A stretch of DNA of 32,774 nucleotides from Candidatus Heimdallarchaeota archaeon (GCA_023705985.1 BPTO01000020.1:1-32774), one strand, 5' to 3'. Counted from the stretch's first letter, positions 16,670-25,579 are shown. Notes: generated from the sequence alone by a model not told the origin. Numbers and translations: made by a program.

Positions 16670-17290
16670 TCACTCGGAATCTGTTATTGAAAGCTTTACT
16701 CTACTACCTTTTACTTCTACCAATTTTTTATCAACTAACATGGGTACAATTCTATTCTTTAAAGTCACTTTAGGTATAGTTGTTTCATTTTTTAACACTG
16801 AAAATGTCAACTCATGATTTGGAGATGATGAAAGTGCTACTAAAACATCAATATTCTCTTTTTGACTAGGGATCCATTGTGATACAACTTTAATTGTAAA
16901 AATATACCCTTCTTGTTTCTGAATTAATTCACTTAATTGCATCTCTTGTTTACTGCATTTTTCTTTTAGTGGAATTAAATCATCTATTCTAGACTGAAGA
17001 TTATCTCTTTCAGAAATTGAATCATCTAGCTGAGTCTCAATGTCTTTGTATTTATTATTCAAGGTTACAAATTTTTTAATCTGTAATTTCAAATCGTTAC
17101 GTTCTGATACTAAAACTTCTAATTGTTCTGTGAGCTTTGCCATTTCATCATCGATAGAAGTTTTATCTTGACCTCTTTCTAGTTCCCTGATGTGTTGTTT
17201 CAAATCATATATCAAATCTTTGAAACGCATAGTTTCTGAGTCAACAATAATATCAATTCTCTTAAGTAAATCACGTACTTCATCTATCAT
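16670..17290 (-). CDS. Coiled-coil protein with C-terminal winged-helix-like domain
   Basis: 206 residues. Positions 1 to about 125 form a long charged coiled coil (for example DEMAKLTEQLEVLVSERND and SERDNLQSRIDDLIPLKEK). The last ~65 residues resemble a winged helix: a helix with IDVLVALSSSPNHELTF, a recognition-like helix TIPKVTLKNRIVPMLVDKKL, and a wing VEVKGSRVKLSI. This suggests a dimeric DNA-binding regulator. It lies on the same strand as the pilin-like gene, 63 bp upstream of it, so it may be cotranscribed or control that gene. Start ATG 17290 has no clear Shine-Dalgarno. Family not recognised; the regulator role is inferred. Confidence 0.7.
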   Translation of the reverse strand: MIDEVRDLLKRIDIIVDSETMRFKDLIYDLKQHIRELERGQDKTSIDDEMAKLTEQLEVLVSERNDLKLQIKKFVTLNNKYKDIETQLDDSISERDNLQSRIDDLIPLKEKCSKQEMQLSELIQKQEGYIFTIKVVSQWIPSQKENIDVLVALSSSPNHELTFSVLKNETTIPKVTLKNRIVPMLVDKKLVEVKGSRVKLSITDSE

Positions 17291-17542
17291 TTTCTTAACG
17301 AAAAAGGTTTACAAATGCAAAAGTATTATAGTTTTCGTATTTGTAAACAATATTATTTATGTATTATATGGATATTATTAATTTTCCTAGCACTACTAAA
17401 TCCATGCTTACAAGGCACATAGTACCAAAACAGATTGAATAATAACTGTTTAAACATTTTGTTAAATCAGCTGTAATTATTAAGTTGATATTTAATAAAA
17501 ATACTCTTAAGTGCACAACTAAATTTAGGGTTGGTAATTTAA

Positions 17543-18415
17543 ATGGAATCTTTAGTTGTTTTCAAAGATGTTACAAAGAAGTTCCAACTTTTTTGGGAAG
17601 AGATAACCATACTTGAAAAAACCATTTTGAATATTAATAGAGATGAGCTTGTTTTGTTATATGGACCATCTGGTAGTGGTAAAACAACAGTACTAAATTT
17701 GTTAGTAGGATTATTAACTCCTGATGAAGGTGAAATTCAAGTAGCAGGATTATTTCTAGATATCATTCCTGAAAGAGAAAAAGCTGATTTCCGAGCTAAA
17801 TATTTCGGTATTGTTTTTCAAGAATTCAACTTAGTTTCTACACTAACAGTCAAAGAAAACATCATTCTTTTTCAAGAACTTTGTGGTCTAGAAATTGATG
17901 ATGACGAAAAAAAGATAGATGGTCTTTTAGAAAAACTAGGAATAAACCACAGAGCAGACAGTTTTCCTTCTCAACTAAGTGGGGGGGAAAAGAAGAAAGT
18001 TGCCATCGCTAGAGCTTTAACAAATAATCCATTCATTCTCATTTTAGATGAACCAACAGGTAATCTAGATAGAGAAACAGCAAACCAAATTTGTGCTTTA
18101 ATAGAAGAGTTATTTCAAACAACAGATATGTCAGTGATTGTGGCTTCTCACGATTCCAAGATGAAAGACATTGCTTCAACAATTTATCGTGTTGAGGGCG
18201 GAAATATTGAACTAGAAACAGAATTCCCTGAAAGAAGGAAGAAGAAGACAGTGAAATATCGACCGCTTGAATCACTCGAGAGATTAAAGGAAGAGTTGGA
18301 CGCCTTAGAGATAGGGAATGATAAGAATACGGAAGAAGAATCTGAAATTGACAAATTTATCCTTTTAGAAAGTAATATTGAAGATGTTGATATGAAAGAC
18401 GAAGATTCTGAATGA
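17543..18415 (+). CDS. ABC transporter ATP-binding protein (LolD/MacB type)
   Basis: 290 residues. Walker A GPSGSGKTT (41-49), Q-loop FQEFNL with Gln93, signature LSGGEKKKVAIARA (from 145), Walker B ILILDEPTGNLD (Glu170) and switch His203 in ASHD are all intact. The closest pattern is the LolD/MacB/FtsE group that partners FtsX-like permeases, and such a permease follows after 28 bp. Residues 230-290 are an extra acidic tail rich in Glu and Asp, not part of the usual ~225-residue core; it may contact the permease. The ATG at 17543 follows an AT-rich leader without an AGGTG core. Substrate unknown; lipoprotein release or mechanotransmission are typical of the group. Confidence 0.92.
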   Translation: MESLVVFKDVTKKFQLFWEEITILEKTILNINRDELVLLYGPSGSGKTTVLNLLVGLLTPDEGEIQVAGLFLDIIPEREKADFRAKYFGIVFQEFNLVSTLTVKENIILFQELCGLEIDDDEKKIDGLLEKLGINHRADSFPSQLSGGEKKKVAIARALTNNPFILILDEPTGNLDRETANQICALIEELFQTTDMSVIVASHDSKMKDIASTIYRVEGGNIELETEFPERRKKKTVKYRPLESLERLKEELDALEIGNDKNTEEESEIDKFILLESNIEDVDMKDEDSE

Positions 18416-18443
18416 AGTTTTAAATAACAACAGGTGTAAAACG

Positions 18444-20276
18444 ATGATAGGACAACTTAAATTTGCGTGGATTGACTTCAGGAGAACGTTTATTTCTTCA
18501 ATATTCGCATATCTAAGCCAAATAATCACTTACTCTTCAATTACTATAAGTATAGGGCTATTTTCAATTAGTAAACCCCTAATGTACATGAGAATTAACA
18601 ATACGTTCTACACTTCATACAGATCTTTAATTATTCTATTTCTGGTTACGTCATTAATCATTGGTGCAGTCACAATTTGGAAATCTATAGATTTGAAATT
18701 TAAGAACCAGAAAGAGGATATAATAATAATGAAAAATGTGGGAGGAAAAAGTAGATGGATATACAGTTATTTTGTGTTTAGTCAGATACTAACAGCTTCA
18801 ATCTTGCTAATAGTGGGTATCATAGTAGGGATGATTACCTTGATTGTGGCATTAAATAGCTTAGGAATGGGTTCTTTATTAATCCACATTAATTTCATTC
18901 CAGTGTTTTTATCTAATGTCTGTTTGCTTATTGTTTTGTATTTAAAAGCCCATTCTATGATAATTAAATTCATAGGTGATAAAAACTTTGAAATTTCATC
19001 AAATAAACTTAGTAATTATAAAAGCATATTTGAGTTTAACAACCTAATCAAGAAAATTAGAGCTCCATCCAAACTTGGTGTAAAAAACTTCTTAAGATCA
19101 AATGCTATTCTGGTTAATTTCATCTTTATCTTTTTCTTAGTTTTTTCGTCAACTCTCTTTATAATTGGCCCCCTTACAATAGATGAATCGCATAATCAAT
19201 TTTCAAAAATAAGATATGAGGGTAGTTCATACATTGTAGGGGATTCTGAGATAAATAGTTTTTACAAAAATAATTTGGAAGCAAATTTATATGCAAATAC
19301 TACCATTTCAGGAGAATTAGAAGATGAACAATTCTTTTCGAACTTAACTTTGGACGGCAATTACTTAAGTGAAATTGATAGTTTAGGTATTGATTATTAC
19401 ACACTTTTTATTTCAAAACAGATAGTTAAAGAGATCCCGTACACAGACGTAGATCTTGGGAGTTATAATATCATTGGAGAGGACCGCGCATTCTATGCAA
19501 TAATTATTGGATATAACGAGGATTTTCTATCAGAAGAACTCTTTATGAGAGGATCGATTCCTGAATCGAATGAAAGAGCTGTTGTGATAGGTGATTCTCT
19601 CGAAGCAATGATTTTTGAAAATAGCTCTCTTCAAAAGATACAATTCACTGAGGGTTCAGTTAAATACGAAATAAAAGGGGTTATCGTTGATCCGTTTGCA
19701 TCAAGTTTTACAGTGTACGTTCCCATTAGTAAGCTTATACAAGAGTCAATAACAAATGGAGCTAATTTGGTGATATTCAACGATTTAGATGAAATAGAGT
19801 ACGAACAAGTCCAAGAGATGTCAACCAGCTATGGTTATCAACTAGAAGACGTAAGAAATTCAGCAGAAATCTATCATAATAGCTTAAAAACAACAGTGTT
19901 TGCCACTGTAACGATAGGAGCAAGCCTGTTTATTATATTTTCAATACAATCATCAATTTTTGCTTTACTATACGTTCTAGCTTATAGAAAAGATTCAGAG
20001 TTATTATTTAGGTTGGGAATCAAAAAGAGGAAGATAAAGCAATCAAATAACCTATCAATATTATTACACCTTATTCCAGGGGCACTGCTAGGATCATATT
20101 TTGGAACAGTTTTGACGCTATTCTTTTTAATACCAAAGCAACACATGATGTGGTTGATGGTGTTAATTGTACCCATCGTTATTTGGTTTATCATAACAAC
20201 AATAACGGGATCACAAATAGCTAATAATCGAATAATGAAGAAAATCAAGAAACAAATATCAAAGACCAGTAATTGA
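18444..20276 (+). CDS. FtsX-like ABC transporter permease
   Basis: 610 residues with about eight hydrophobic spans: two near the N-terminus (about 14-40 and 64-82), two more before residue 175, one near 225-243 ahead of a large extracytoplasmic region (about 245-490), then three at the C-terminus (about 490-520, 540-560 and 572-592). The last block, with VATVTIGASLF-like hydrophobic runs and SYFGTVLTLFFLI, is the typical FtsX fold of MacB/LolC permeases. AGGTG lies 7 nt before the ATG. Together with the preceding ATPase it forms a two-gene transporter; both half-domains appear to be in one chain. What it moves or senses is not evident. Confidence 0.85.
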   Translation: MIGQLKFAWIDFRRTFISSIFAYLSQIITYSSITISIGLFSISKPLMYMRINNTFYTSYRSLIILFLVTSLIIGAVTIWKSIDLKFKNQKEDIIIMKNVGGKSRWIYSYFVFSQILTASILLIVGIIVGMITLIVALNSLGMGSLLIHINFIPVFLSNVCLLIVLYLKAHSMIIKFIGDKNFEISSNKLSNYKSIFEFNNLIKKIRAPSKLGVKNFLRSNAILVNFIFIFFLVFSSTLFIIGPLTIDESHNQFSKIRYEGSSYIVGDSEINSFYKNNLEANLYANTTISGELEDEQFFSNLTLDGNYLSEIDSLGIDYYTLFISKQIVKEIPYTDVDLGSYNIIGEDRAFYAIIIGYNEDFLSEELFMRGSIPESNERAVVIGDSLEAMIFENSSLQKIQFTEGSVKYEIKGVIVDPFASSFTVYVPISKLIQESITNGANLVIFNDLDEIEYEQVQEMSTSYGYQLEDVRNSAEIYHNSLKTTVFATVTIGASLFIIFSIQSSIFALLYVLAYRKDSELLFRLGIKKRKIKQSNNLSILLHLIPGALLGSYFGTVLTLFFLIPKQHMMWLMVLIVPIVIWFIITTITGSQIANNRIMKKIKKQISKTSN

Positions 20277-20330
20277 AATATAATCCTTTAAACAATAAAT
20301 AACTTTAAAATTATTACACTTCAAATTTAG

Positions 20331-20615
20331 ATGAAAATGGTAACTAGAGTAAAATATTGTGCTAAATGTGGTCGTCCAATAGCGAGTGCAGGGTATTGCC
20401 AAGATTGTGCAGCTGAAATAAGTGTTGGTATAAAAAACAGGTGCACATTTTGTGGAAAGAGTAATCTCTTATCACCTCTAGCTTATAATGCTACGACAGG
20501 AAAGGTTTATTGTAAAGATTGTTTAAATGTGTTTGTTATAGGACTAAGAGAAAATGCTATACCAGAAGAACAAATAAAAAAGATAATAGACAAAGATTTT
20601 ACACCTGTAAAGTAA
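20331..20615 (+). CDS. Small double zinc-ribbon protein
   Basis: 94 residues with two treble-clef/zinc-ribbon-like CxxC pairs: CAKCG with CQDC (residues 10-26) and CTFCG with CKDC (about 38-64), followed by a helical tail, EEQIKKIIDKDF. No enzyme motif. It lies 54 bp after the permease on the same strand. A TATA-like CTTTAAAAT about 30 bp before the ATG suggests its own leaderless promoter. Such small ribbon proteins often act as adaptors or nucleic-acid binders; the function here is unknown. An alternative start is the ATG two codons in. Confidence 0.75.
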   Translation: MKMVTRVKYCAKCGRPIASAGYCQDCAAEISVGIKNRCTFCGKSNLLSPLAYNATTGKVYCKDCLNVFVIGLRENAIPEEQIKKIIDKDFTPVK

Positions 20616-20863
20616 TAATAAAAAGGGGATACTAGAAAAAACAAAGGAAACATCACTAATTTTACTAATTATATGAATATTATTAATCACTGATTTTTAC
20701 ATTTAATGAATATTAAGGCAATAGGGCATTTATGGAGTTATTAAAGTAATAAAAGTCTTGTATAAAAATTGTAAACTATAATTTTCTGTACGTCACTTTT
20801 TTTCTGTTGTTCTTTAATCTTTTTTGCTCATACTTAGATTAACACAATTAAAAGTGATTTACG

Positions 20864-20923
20864 ATGTATGACCCTAGCGAACCTGGCGATGAACATATAA
20901 CTCCTCCTTTTTGGCAACCTTAG
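20864..20923 (+). CDS. Short peptide ORF (19 codons) upstream of TPR gene B
   Basis: Reads MYDPSEPGDEHITPPFWQP and stops at TAG. Compared with the ORF at 13782, the reading frame and stop position are kept while third codon positions vary, and the stop codon itself differs. The peptide is acidic with four prolines and one tryptophan, and has no signal sequence. It sits between the conserved leader and a T-rich terminator, 151 bp before TPR gene B. Function unknown. Confidence 0.5.
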   Translation: MYDPSEPGDEHITPPFWQP

Positions 20924-20956
20924 CCCTTGAGGAAGCGTTTTTCTTTTCTTTTTTTT
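20902..20956 (+). terminator. Stem plus T-tract terminator after peptide B
   Basis: TCCTC (20902-20906) can pair with GAGGA (20929-20933), followed by a T-rich tract (20938-20956), as at 13823-13873. Confidence 0.5.
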
Positions 20957-20995
20957 GTAAAATCAATGTAAAATTAGAAGTGTGATAATATCAAA

Positions 20996-21036
20996 ACTGC
21001 AATCTAACTGCAATCTAAGAACAACGGTTTTTAAAG
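20996..21036 (+). promoter_or_regulatory. TPR gene B promoter with tandem 11-bp operator-like repeat
   Basis: ACTGCAATCTA is repeated at 20996-21006 and 21007-21017, followed by a TATA-like TTTTTAAAG (21028-21036). Spacing to the start is the same as in module A. The TATA here is less canonical than in A, so basal strength may differ. Confidence 0.62.
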
Positions 21037-21073
21037 ACTATTTCACTGAGTATAATTGAGTTAGGTGATTCAT

Positions 21074-22627
21074 TTGTCACTTGAAGACATGGAAAAACAG
21101 ATAGAGGAGATAAAAAACAGTGAGGATCTTTGGTCAGCTGTTAAATCTTTACAATTACTTGCATCTAATGAAAAATCGCATGGTGTTTCAGAACTAATTG
21201 ATAAAACTATAGGGCAATGTAGATTGTTAGATGACAGAAAAGCATTAGTAAATCTCTATGGTTACAAGATACCTATTATATACAATTTTAAAGAAAAACT
21301 TCCCCTTGCTTCTCAATTAATTAATGAAATGTTAACTATCTCTAAGGAAATTGACTATCAAGATGGTATAGCTTGGGCTCATTCGTATGTTTGGTATATT
21401 GAAAAGTTTCAAGGAGATAAAATGAGTGCTAAAAAAACTATGGATAAGTCTCTTGAAATTTTTAACCAATTAGCAGATTGCGATAGATACATACATCATT
21501 TTATACTTTATTCATATGCAGTCGAGAAATGGTTAGAAGAACGTGACTCGAAAAGTGCCGATATTCTAGAAGAGTGTGCAGACTACTTCTTCCAAAATGG
21601 ATTTTATAGAAGTTTGGTTCAAACTTTAGGCATACTACTCATTATATACCAAAGAACACAAAACAGTGAGAAAGTACTAGAAACGTCTCAAGGGTTATTA
21701 GAGAATCTACGCGTTTTTGAAAAACTACCTAAAGATGTTCAAGCATGTACTCACTACATAGTAGGGTTGGGGTATACATTACAATACAGCTTAGCAAATG
21801 CTGAAGCACACTTTGAAAAAGCTCGTGAAATTTTCAAGGATGTCTATAAACAAACCATCTATATCAGTAACTATGTTTTGGCTTTATCCTATCTTTCAAT
21901 GTCACAAGCACTTCAAGGAAAAATGGTTCAAGCTCTCCAGTTGATTATTCAAATAGAATTCTTGATCCAAGATGAGTTTATCAAAGAAGATTTGGAAATT
22001 ATTTCCAAAAGACAAATCAAGCATTCTTTCAATCTGGTAAAATTCTATGTCCAGACAAGAAAAAGAGATTTCAACATTGAAGAATCTAGTGAATTAATTA
22101 AAAACCTTTATTCTGGTACGCAAATCAATTACAGTGATGCAATAATGTTGAGCGAATTCCTACTGAATGCTCAGTTGTCCTATGAGCAACTACTAGAGTT
22201 GCAAAAGAAGGATAATCCAAGTCTAAAAAGAGTAAAGCACATTATGTCGTTTATGATGGAAAAAACAAGGACAGACGTAGAACTTACAGCTGTAGAACTT
22301 TTAAGAAACTGCATCGTTACCTTGTGGAAAAGAAGAGTTCCTAAGGACGATACTTTCGTAGAACAATCTTTTGTTGATCTCTTACTTGCTCAACAGTATT
22401 ATGATTTGGGTCGCTTTGATGAGATGAACAAACTCTTGAGGAATTACAGTGATAAGTTGGATACGATCGAAGTTTTGGAGCAAAGGTTATTCATTAAAGG
22501 AATGATGTATTTTGCTGCGCATAGAAGTGGAGATATTTTTGCACCATCCAAGTTCTATAAATCTATCCAAGAATGCAAGAACAACGATTTCACACGCTTA
22601 GAAGAGTTGTTAACTTCGTATATTTGA
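21074..22627 (+). CDS. TPR-repeat helical protein B (paralogue of the gene at 13992)
   Basis: 517 residues, helical TPR-like throughout. I place the start at TTG 21074, 6 nt after AGGTG, because the paralogue uses TTG at the equivalent place; the in-frame GTG at 21065 overlaps the ribosome-binding core. From about residue 150 on, the protein is nearly identical to protein A (SADILEECADYFFQNGFY, SYLSMSQALQGKM, and VPKDDTFVEQSFVDLL near the C-terminus). Residues 1-145 differ widely, apart from patches such as LASN, DYQDG and YIEKF. No other domain is visible. It is followed by the ORB-containing intergenic region. The duplication looks recent in its leader and C-terminal two thirds. Confidence 0.85.
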   Translation: MSLEDMEKQIEEIKNSEDLWSAVKSLQLLASNEKSHGVSELIDKTIGQCRLLDDRKALVNLYGYKIPIIYNFKEKLPLASQLINEMLTISKEIDYQDGIAWAHSYVWYIEKFQGDKMSAKKTMDKSLEIFNQLADCDRYIHHFILYSYAVEKWLEERDSKSADILEECADYFFQNGFYRSLVQTLGILLIIYQRTQNSEKVLETSQGLLENLRVFEKLPKDVQACTHYIVGLGYTLQYSLANAEAHFEKAREIFKDVYKQTIYISNYVLALSYLSMSQALQGKMVQALQLIIQIEFLIQDEFIKEDLEIISKRQIKHSFNLVKFYVQTRKRDFNIEESSELIKNLYSGTQINYSDAIMLSEFLLNAQLSYEQLLELQKKDNPSLKRVKHIMSFMMEKTRTDVELTAVELLRNCIVTLWKRRVPKDDTFVEQSFVDLLLAQQYYDLGRFDEMNKLLRNYSDKLDTIEVLEQRLFIKGMMYFAAHRSGDIFAPSKFYKSIQECKNNDFTRLEELLTSYI

Positions 22628-22764
22628 TTACCAAACCGAATAAAAGGTAGATATAACATAAACTTTGAGAGAACCTGTTAGAAAATTATTCGTGAAATTC
22701 AGGCTATATAAAACGATTTAACAGCTCTGTATCTATTATTGGGATAGAACTTGTATTTCTTAGA

Positions 22765-22945
22765 GTCACACCCCTAGCTTTCACTTGGAAACGATAATAT
22801 GTACACATGGATTTTAATATAATTTATGTTAAATGTAAACAGTCCCCAACTATTATAAACGTTTATTTATTTAAATGTTTCTCTATATGTTATTACATTT
22901 TCCTATTTATATGGTTGATTCTTCTAATCGAAACTAAGGGGTCAC
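22765..22945. other. Candidate replication origin element: inverted ORB-like motifs around AT-rich DNA
   Basis: On the minus strand, 22792-22765 reads GTTTCCAAGTGAAAG-CTAGGGGTGTGAC. On the plus strand, 22922-22945 reads TTCTAATCGAAACTAAGGGG then TCAC. Both resemble the archaeal origin recognition box (a TTCCA-n-GAAAC dyad plus a GGGG string). The dyad halves face each other across about 130 bp of very AT-rich sequence, and the G strings point outward. orc1/cdc6 lies about 4 kb away. The gene-free stretch 22628-23115 otherwise holds a TATA-like TATATAAA (22705-22712) with no gene behind it, and the promoter of the next gene. Confidence 0.45.
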
Positions 22946-23072
22946 TGAGTAAAACTGGTAAACTTTTTAGGATTTATTATTTTTAAGATTCAATTTAAAT
23001 ATTCTATTGTTGTAAACGTTAACCGTAGCTTGTTTGTATTACTCACGATGTAGCTAATACGTAATATCTACC

Positions 23073-23081
23073 TTTATAAAT
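23073..23081 (+). promoter_or_regulatory. TATA box of the winged-helix gene at 23122
   Basis: TTTATAAAT, about 49 bp before the TTG start. This leaves a leader of about 20 nt containing AAGGTG. Confidence 0.55.
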
Positions 23082-23121
23082 AATCGATATAACATTATAT
23101 TACCAAATAAGGTGAGTGTAC

Positions 23122-23577
23122 TTGGGTAAAGAGATCACCATTAAACTTCCTGATGGGACCATTATTCAGATTCCTTCAGGTGATACTGAGAGCCTTAAAA
23201 CTGCACTTGCTTTAGTTACTGGTAAGGGTGGAGAACCCGGTGTTGAAGCTGTTTCTCCACTACCTAAGAAAATAGGTTCCATTAACGATTTAATTTCTGC
23301 TTCCAAGATTGAGCGTATTGCTAGCATTATTCGTAACCACTACCCTGAAGGTGATTGGTTTACCTCTAACGAGATCTGTGATCTTTATGAATATGTCTTC
23401 AAAGAAGGTGTTAAAATGAGTACAGTTAGCACATATCTTGCACGTTTACATGAAGAACAACAATTATTAAATCGTAAGGGTAACGTCTCTCAAAGGCTCT
23501 ATTCTATTAAGAAGAAATTAATTGAATCCTATGAAGAACTAGAGGTTCTTGAAATTCCTCCTGAACTTCTAAGATAA
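23122..23577 (+). CDS. Winged-helix domain protein, unknown role
   Basis: 151 residues from TTG 23122, which lies 7 nt behind AAGGTG; an in-frame GTG at 23116 is closer to the core and less likely. The N-terminus, GKEITIKLPDGTIIQIPSGD, is a short beta unit. Residues 60-130 form a winged-helix-like domain: WFTSNEICDLYEYVFKEG, a recognition-like helix STVSTYLARLHEEQQL, and a wing NRKGNVSQRLYSI. A Glu-rich tail follows. It sits between the ORB-like region and a strong terminator as a single-gene transcript. The location suggests, but does not show, a link to origin function or local control. Family not recognised. Confidence 0.8.
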   Translation: MGKEITIKLPDGTIIQIPSGDTESLKTALALVTGKGGEPGVEAVSPLPKKIGSINDLISASKIERIASIIRNHYPEGDWFTSNEICDLYEYVFKEGVKMSTVSTYLARLHEEQQLLNRKGNVSQRLYSIKKKLIESYEELEVLEIPPELLR

Positions 23578-23608
23578 TAATCTGCTCAGGTCGCGCTTTT
23601 TTTGTGAT

Positions 23609-23652
23609 AATCTTACCACGTAATTATTTTTCTGTGTGGTAAGATTTTTTTA
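23609..23652 (+). terminator. Hairpin terminator after the winged-helix gene
   Basis: AATCTTACCAC (23609-23619) pairs perfectly with GTGGTAAGATT (23636-23646) over 11 bp, followed by T residues to 23652. It lies between convergent genes, 32 bp after the winged-helix stop. Confidence 0.75.
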
Positions 23653-23705
23653 TTGTTCCTTCTTGCCCTGATGTTAAAAAAACTCTCTCCCTTTGAATTC
23701 CCTTT

Positions 23706-24845
23706 TTATATTCTTGTAAAACTCTCTACAGTTTTGTTGTCTAGTCTCTTAACTAGCTCTATTATCAATTTGATTGCATTTTCCGTATCTTTTAGATCCA
23801 TTATCCCATTGTGTGCATGAATATGTCTTGTTGGTATTCCTATTACTATACTTGGGCATCCAATTTCGGTTATGTGTATAACTCCTGCATCCGTTCCCCC
23901 TCCTGGTACTAGAGATAATTGATGAGGTATATCTAGTTCTTCAGCTGTTCTAATCACAAAATCTCTTAATCTTGGGTTAGGTATCATTGACCCATCATAT
24001 GTCAATATACTTGGTCCTTTACCCATTTTAGCAGGTGCTTTTGTTTCGTCTATTCCAGGAACATCTCCTGCTATATCTACTTCTAGTACAATTCCTACAT
24101 CCGGTTTGATCATCTGTGCTGTTGTTCTTGCTCCTCTTAATCCCACTTCTTCTTGTACTGTCACAGCTCCATAGACAATATTGGGATGACTTATTCCCTC
24201 TTTTTTCAACATTTTCACTATTTCTGTAACTATTAGGGCACCTATTCTGTCATCAAAAGCTTTTCCTACTGCTAGTTTTACTGTTTCTTCAATATTTCCT
24301 TCGTTATTCCCCTCTTTCTTTGAAATTCTTGGCCTTTCCCATATTTCGAATTTTGAATCTGGAATTATTGGATCTCCTATTCTTAGATTTAGTTTTTTAG
24401 CTTCCTTTTCATTTGTGCATCCTATATCAATGAACATGCTACTTTTTTTTACAACCTTATTCCTCTCTTCTTCTTCTATCACATGCGGTGGTTTAGCTGC
24501 AATTATTCCGGGAATAAGATTTCCTTCCATTGTTTTAATTATCACTCTCTGTGAAAGCAGTGTCTGATCCCACCAACCTCCTAATTGGTGAAATTTAATG
24601 TAACCATCTTTGGTTATTGCAGAAACTTGGAAACCAACTTCATCAACATGACCAGCAATCATTATTTTAGGTCCCATATCATCTCCTTTGGCTGTGAAAA
24701 TAAGCGATCCTGTACGATCTTGTAATATCTCATCAGCAAACTCTTCAACATATTTTTTGAGAATCCTTTGAACATCTAATTCAAAACCTGAAGGTCCAAA
24801 AGCGTTTGATAATTCCTCTAAAAGCTTTACATCTATTTTTACCAT
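23706..24845 (-). CDS. M42-family metallo-aminopeptidase
   Basis: 379 residues, with the metal and catalytic residues of M42 (TET-type) peptidases: His66 and Asp68 in AGHVDEVGF, bridging Asp near 198-199 in KAFDDRIGA, catalytic Glu232-Glu233 in VQEEVGLRGA, Asp257 in EVDIAGD, and the C-terminal His in RHIHAHNG (341-345). These are cytoplasmic peptidases that remove N-terminal residues from peptides, usually as large tetrahedral assemblies. Length is normal apart from a charged insert near 168-190. GGTG lies 6 nt before the ATG at 24845. Substrate preference cannot be read from sequence. Some relatives have been annotated as endoglucanase or deblocking aminopeptidase. Confidence 0.93.
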   Translation of the reverse strand: MVKIDVKLLEELSNAFGPSGFELDVQRILKKYVEEFADEILQDRTGSLIFTAKGDDMGPKIMIAGHVDEVGFQVSAITKDGYIKFHQLGGWWDQTLLSQRVIIKTMEGNLIPGIIAAKPPHVIEEEERNKVVKKSSMFIDIGCTNEKEAKKLNLRIGDPIIPDSKFEIWERPRISKKEGNNEGNIEETVKLAVGKAFDDRIGALIVTEIVKMLKKEGISHPNIVYGAVTVQEEVGLRGARTTAQMIKPDVGIVLEVDIAGDVPGIDETKAPAKMGKGPSILTYDGSMIPNPRLRDFVIRTAEELDIPHQLSLVPGGGTDAGVIHITEIGCPSIVIGIPTRHIHAHNGIMDLKDTENAIKLIIELVKRLDNKTVESFTRI

Positions 24846-25334
24846 AATAACACCATACTTTTACAAATTTTGTTAGTTTAATTCTTATTTAATTATGAGA
24901 TTTTTAACTTTTCTTTGAATTAAATAATTTACAAATAAAGAATTAACACACCATACGTTATCTTTTCAAAATCACAAGTTAACAAGTAAATTCAATAGAT
25001 TTTTCTATCTGTATGCGTTCAGATTGTTGATACTTAATATGATAAAGAAGTACAGGAAAGTGAAATTTTGTAATACCGAACAATTACACGTTTCACACAT
25101 ATCACGATTTCACAATGTTTCACATAAGCTGGCTTCATTCACATTTTTCTATTTTGTCATAATATTATGATAAACACATATATCCGCTGATTTTGTGCAC
25201 ACATCGATTGCAGTCATTCACAAACTGATATAAAAAACTGAAATTACCGACAATAATCTTAACTTAAGAACATAATTAATAATATCAAATTTTTTTAACA
25301 CAAAATATGTGTGAACAGATCGTATCTTTTTTTT

Positions 25335-25468
25335 GTAACCCCTTCATTTCCACTGGAAACTTGCATAATTTCAATTGTGAATGTGTGAACCTATTGTTTT
25401 TGTGCTATAGATATTACTCAAAATTTTGAATAAATTAAATTTTTACAATTCTATTGGAAACCTTTGAG
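25335..25468. other. Second candidate origin element: ORB-like pair around AT-rich DNA
   Basis: On the minus strand, 25360-25335 reads GTTTCCAGTGGAAATGAAGG then GGTTAC, a near-perfect archaeal ORB. A weaker plus-strand match, TTCTATTGGAAACCTTTGAG (25449-25468), faces it across about 88 bp of AT-rich DNA. It lies 1.4 kb before orc1/cdc6, the usual setting of an archaeal oriC. The rest of the gene-free stretch 24846-25965 holds scattered TTCACA/TGTGAA words (for example near 25088, 25138, 25309 and 25376), the orphan peptide/leader copy, and nothing else recognised. Confidence 0.5.
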
Positions 25469-25579
25469 TGCTGAAAAGTTGACTAAAATTACCAGAAGGG
25501 TGGATAATAGTAAGGAAACATTTTTCACAAGATAGAAGAAAAAAGGTATATACTTGTAAAGATAGCTGTAGCTAAAGAA

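Larger units (their letters stand above)
20774..21073 (+). repeat. Leader repeat of the second peptide/TPR module (copy B)
   Basis: From GTCACTT (20792) to the TPR start, this is nearly the same as 13712-13991, including peptide ORF, terminator, tandem operator, TATA and AGGTG. Its first ~20 bp (CTATAATTTTCTG) match the inverted copy at 25690-25806 rather than copy A. The gene-free stretch 20616-20773 before it is AT-rich with nothing recognised. Confidence 0.85.

Noticed and set aside
22705-22712. TATATAAA element as promoter of a small RNA
   Set aside because: No gene, terminator or conserved structure follows; AT-rich origin-like DNA gives such words by chance.
25080-25400. Repeated TTCACA/TGTGAA words in the gap before orc1/cdc6
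   Set aside because: Short, irregularly spaced and expected often in AT-rich DNA; not strong enough to call regulatory sites on their own.
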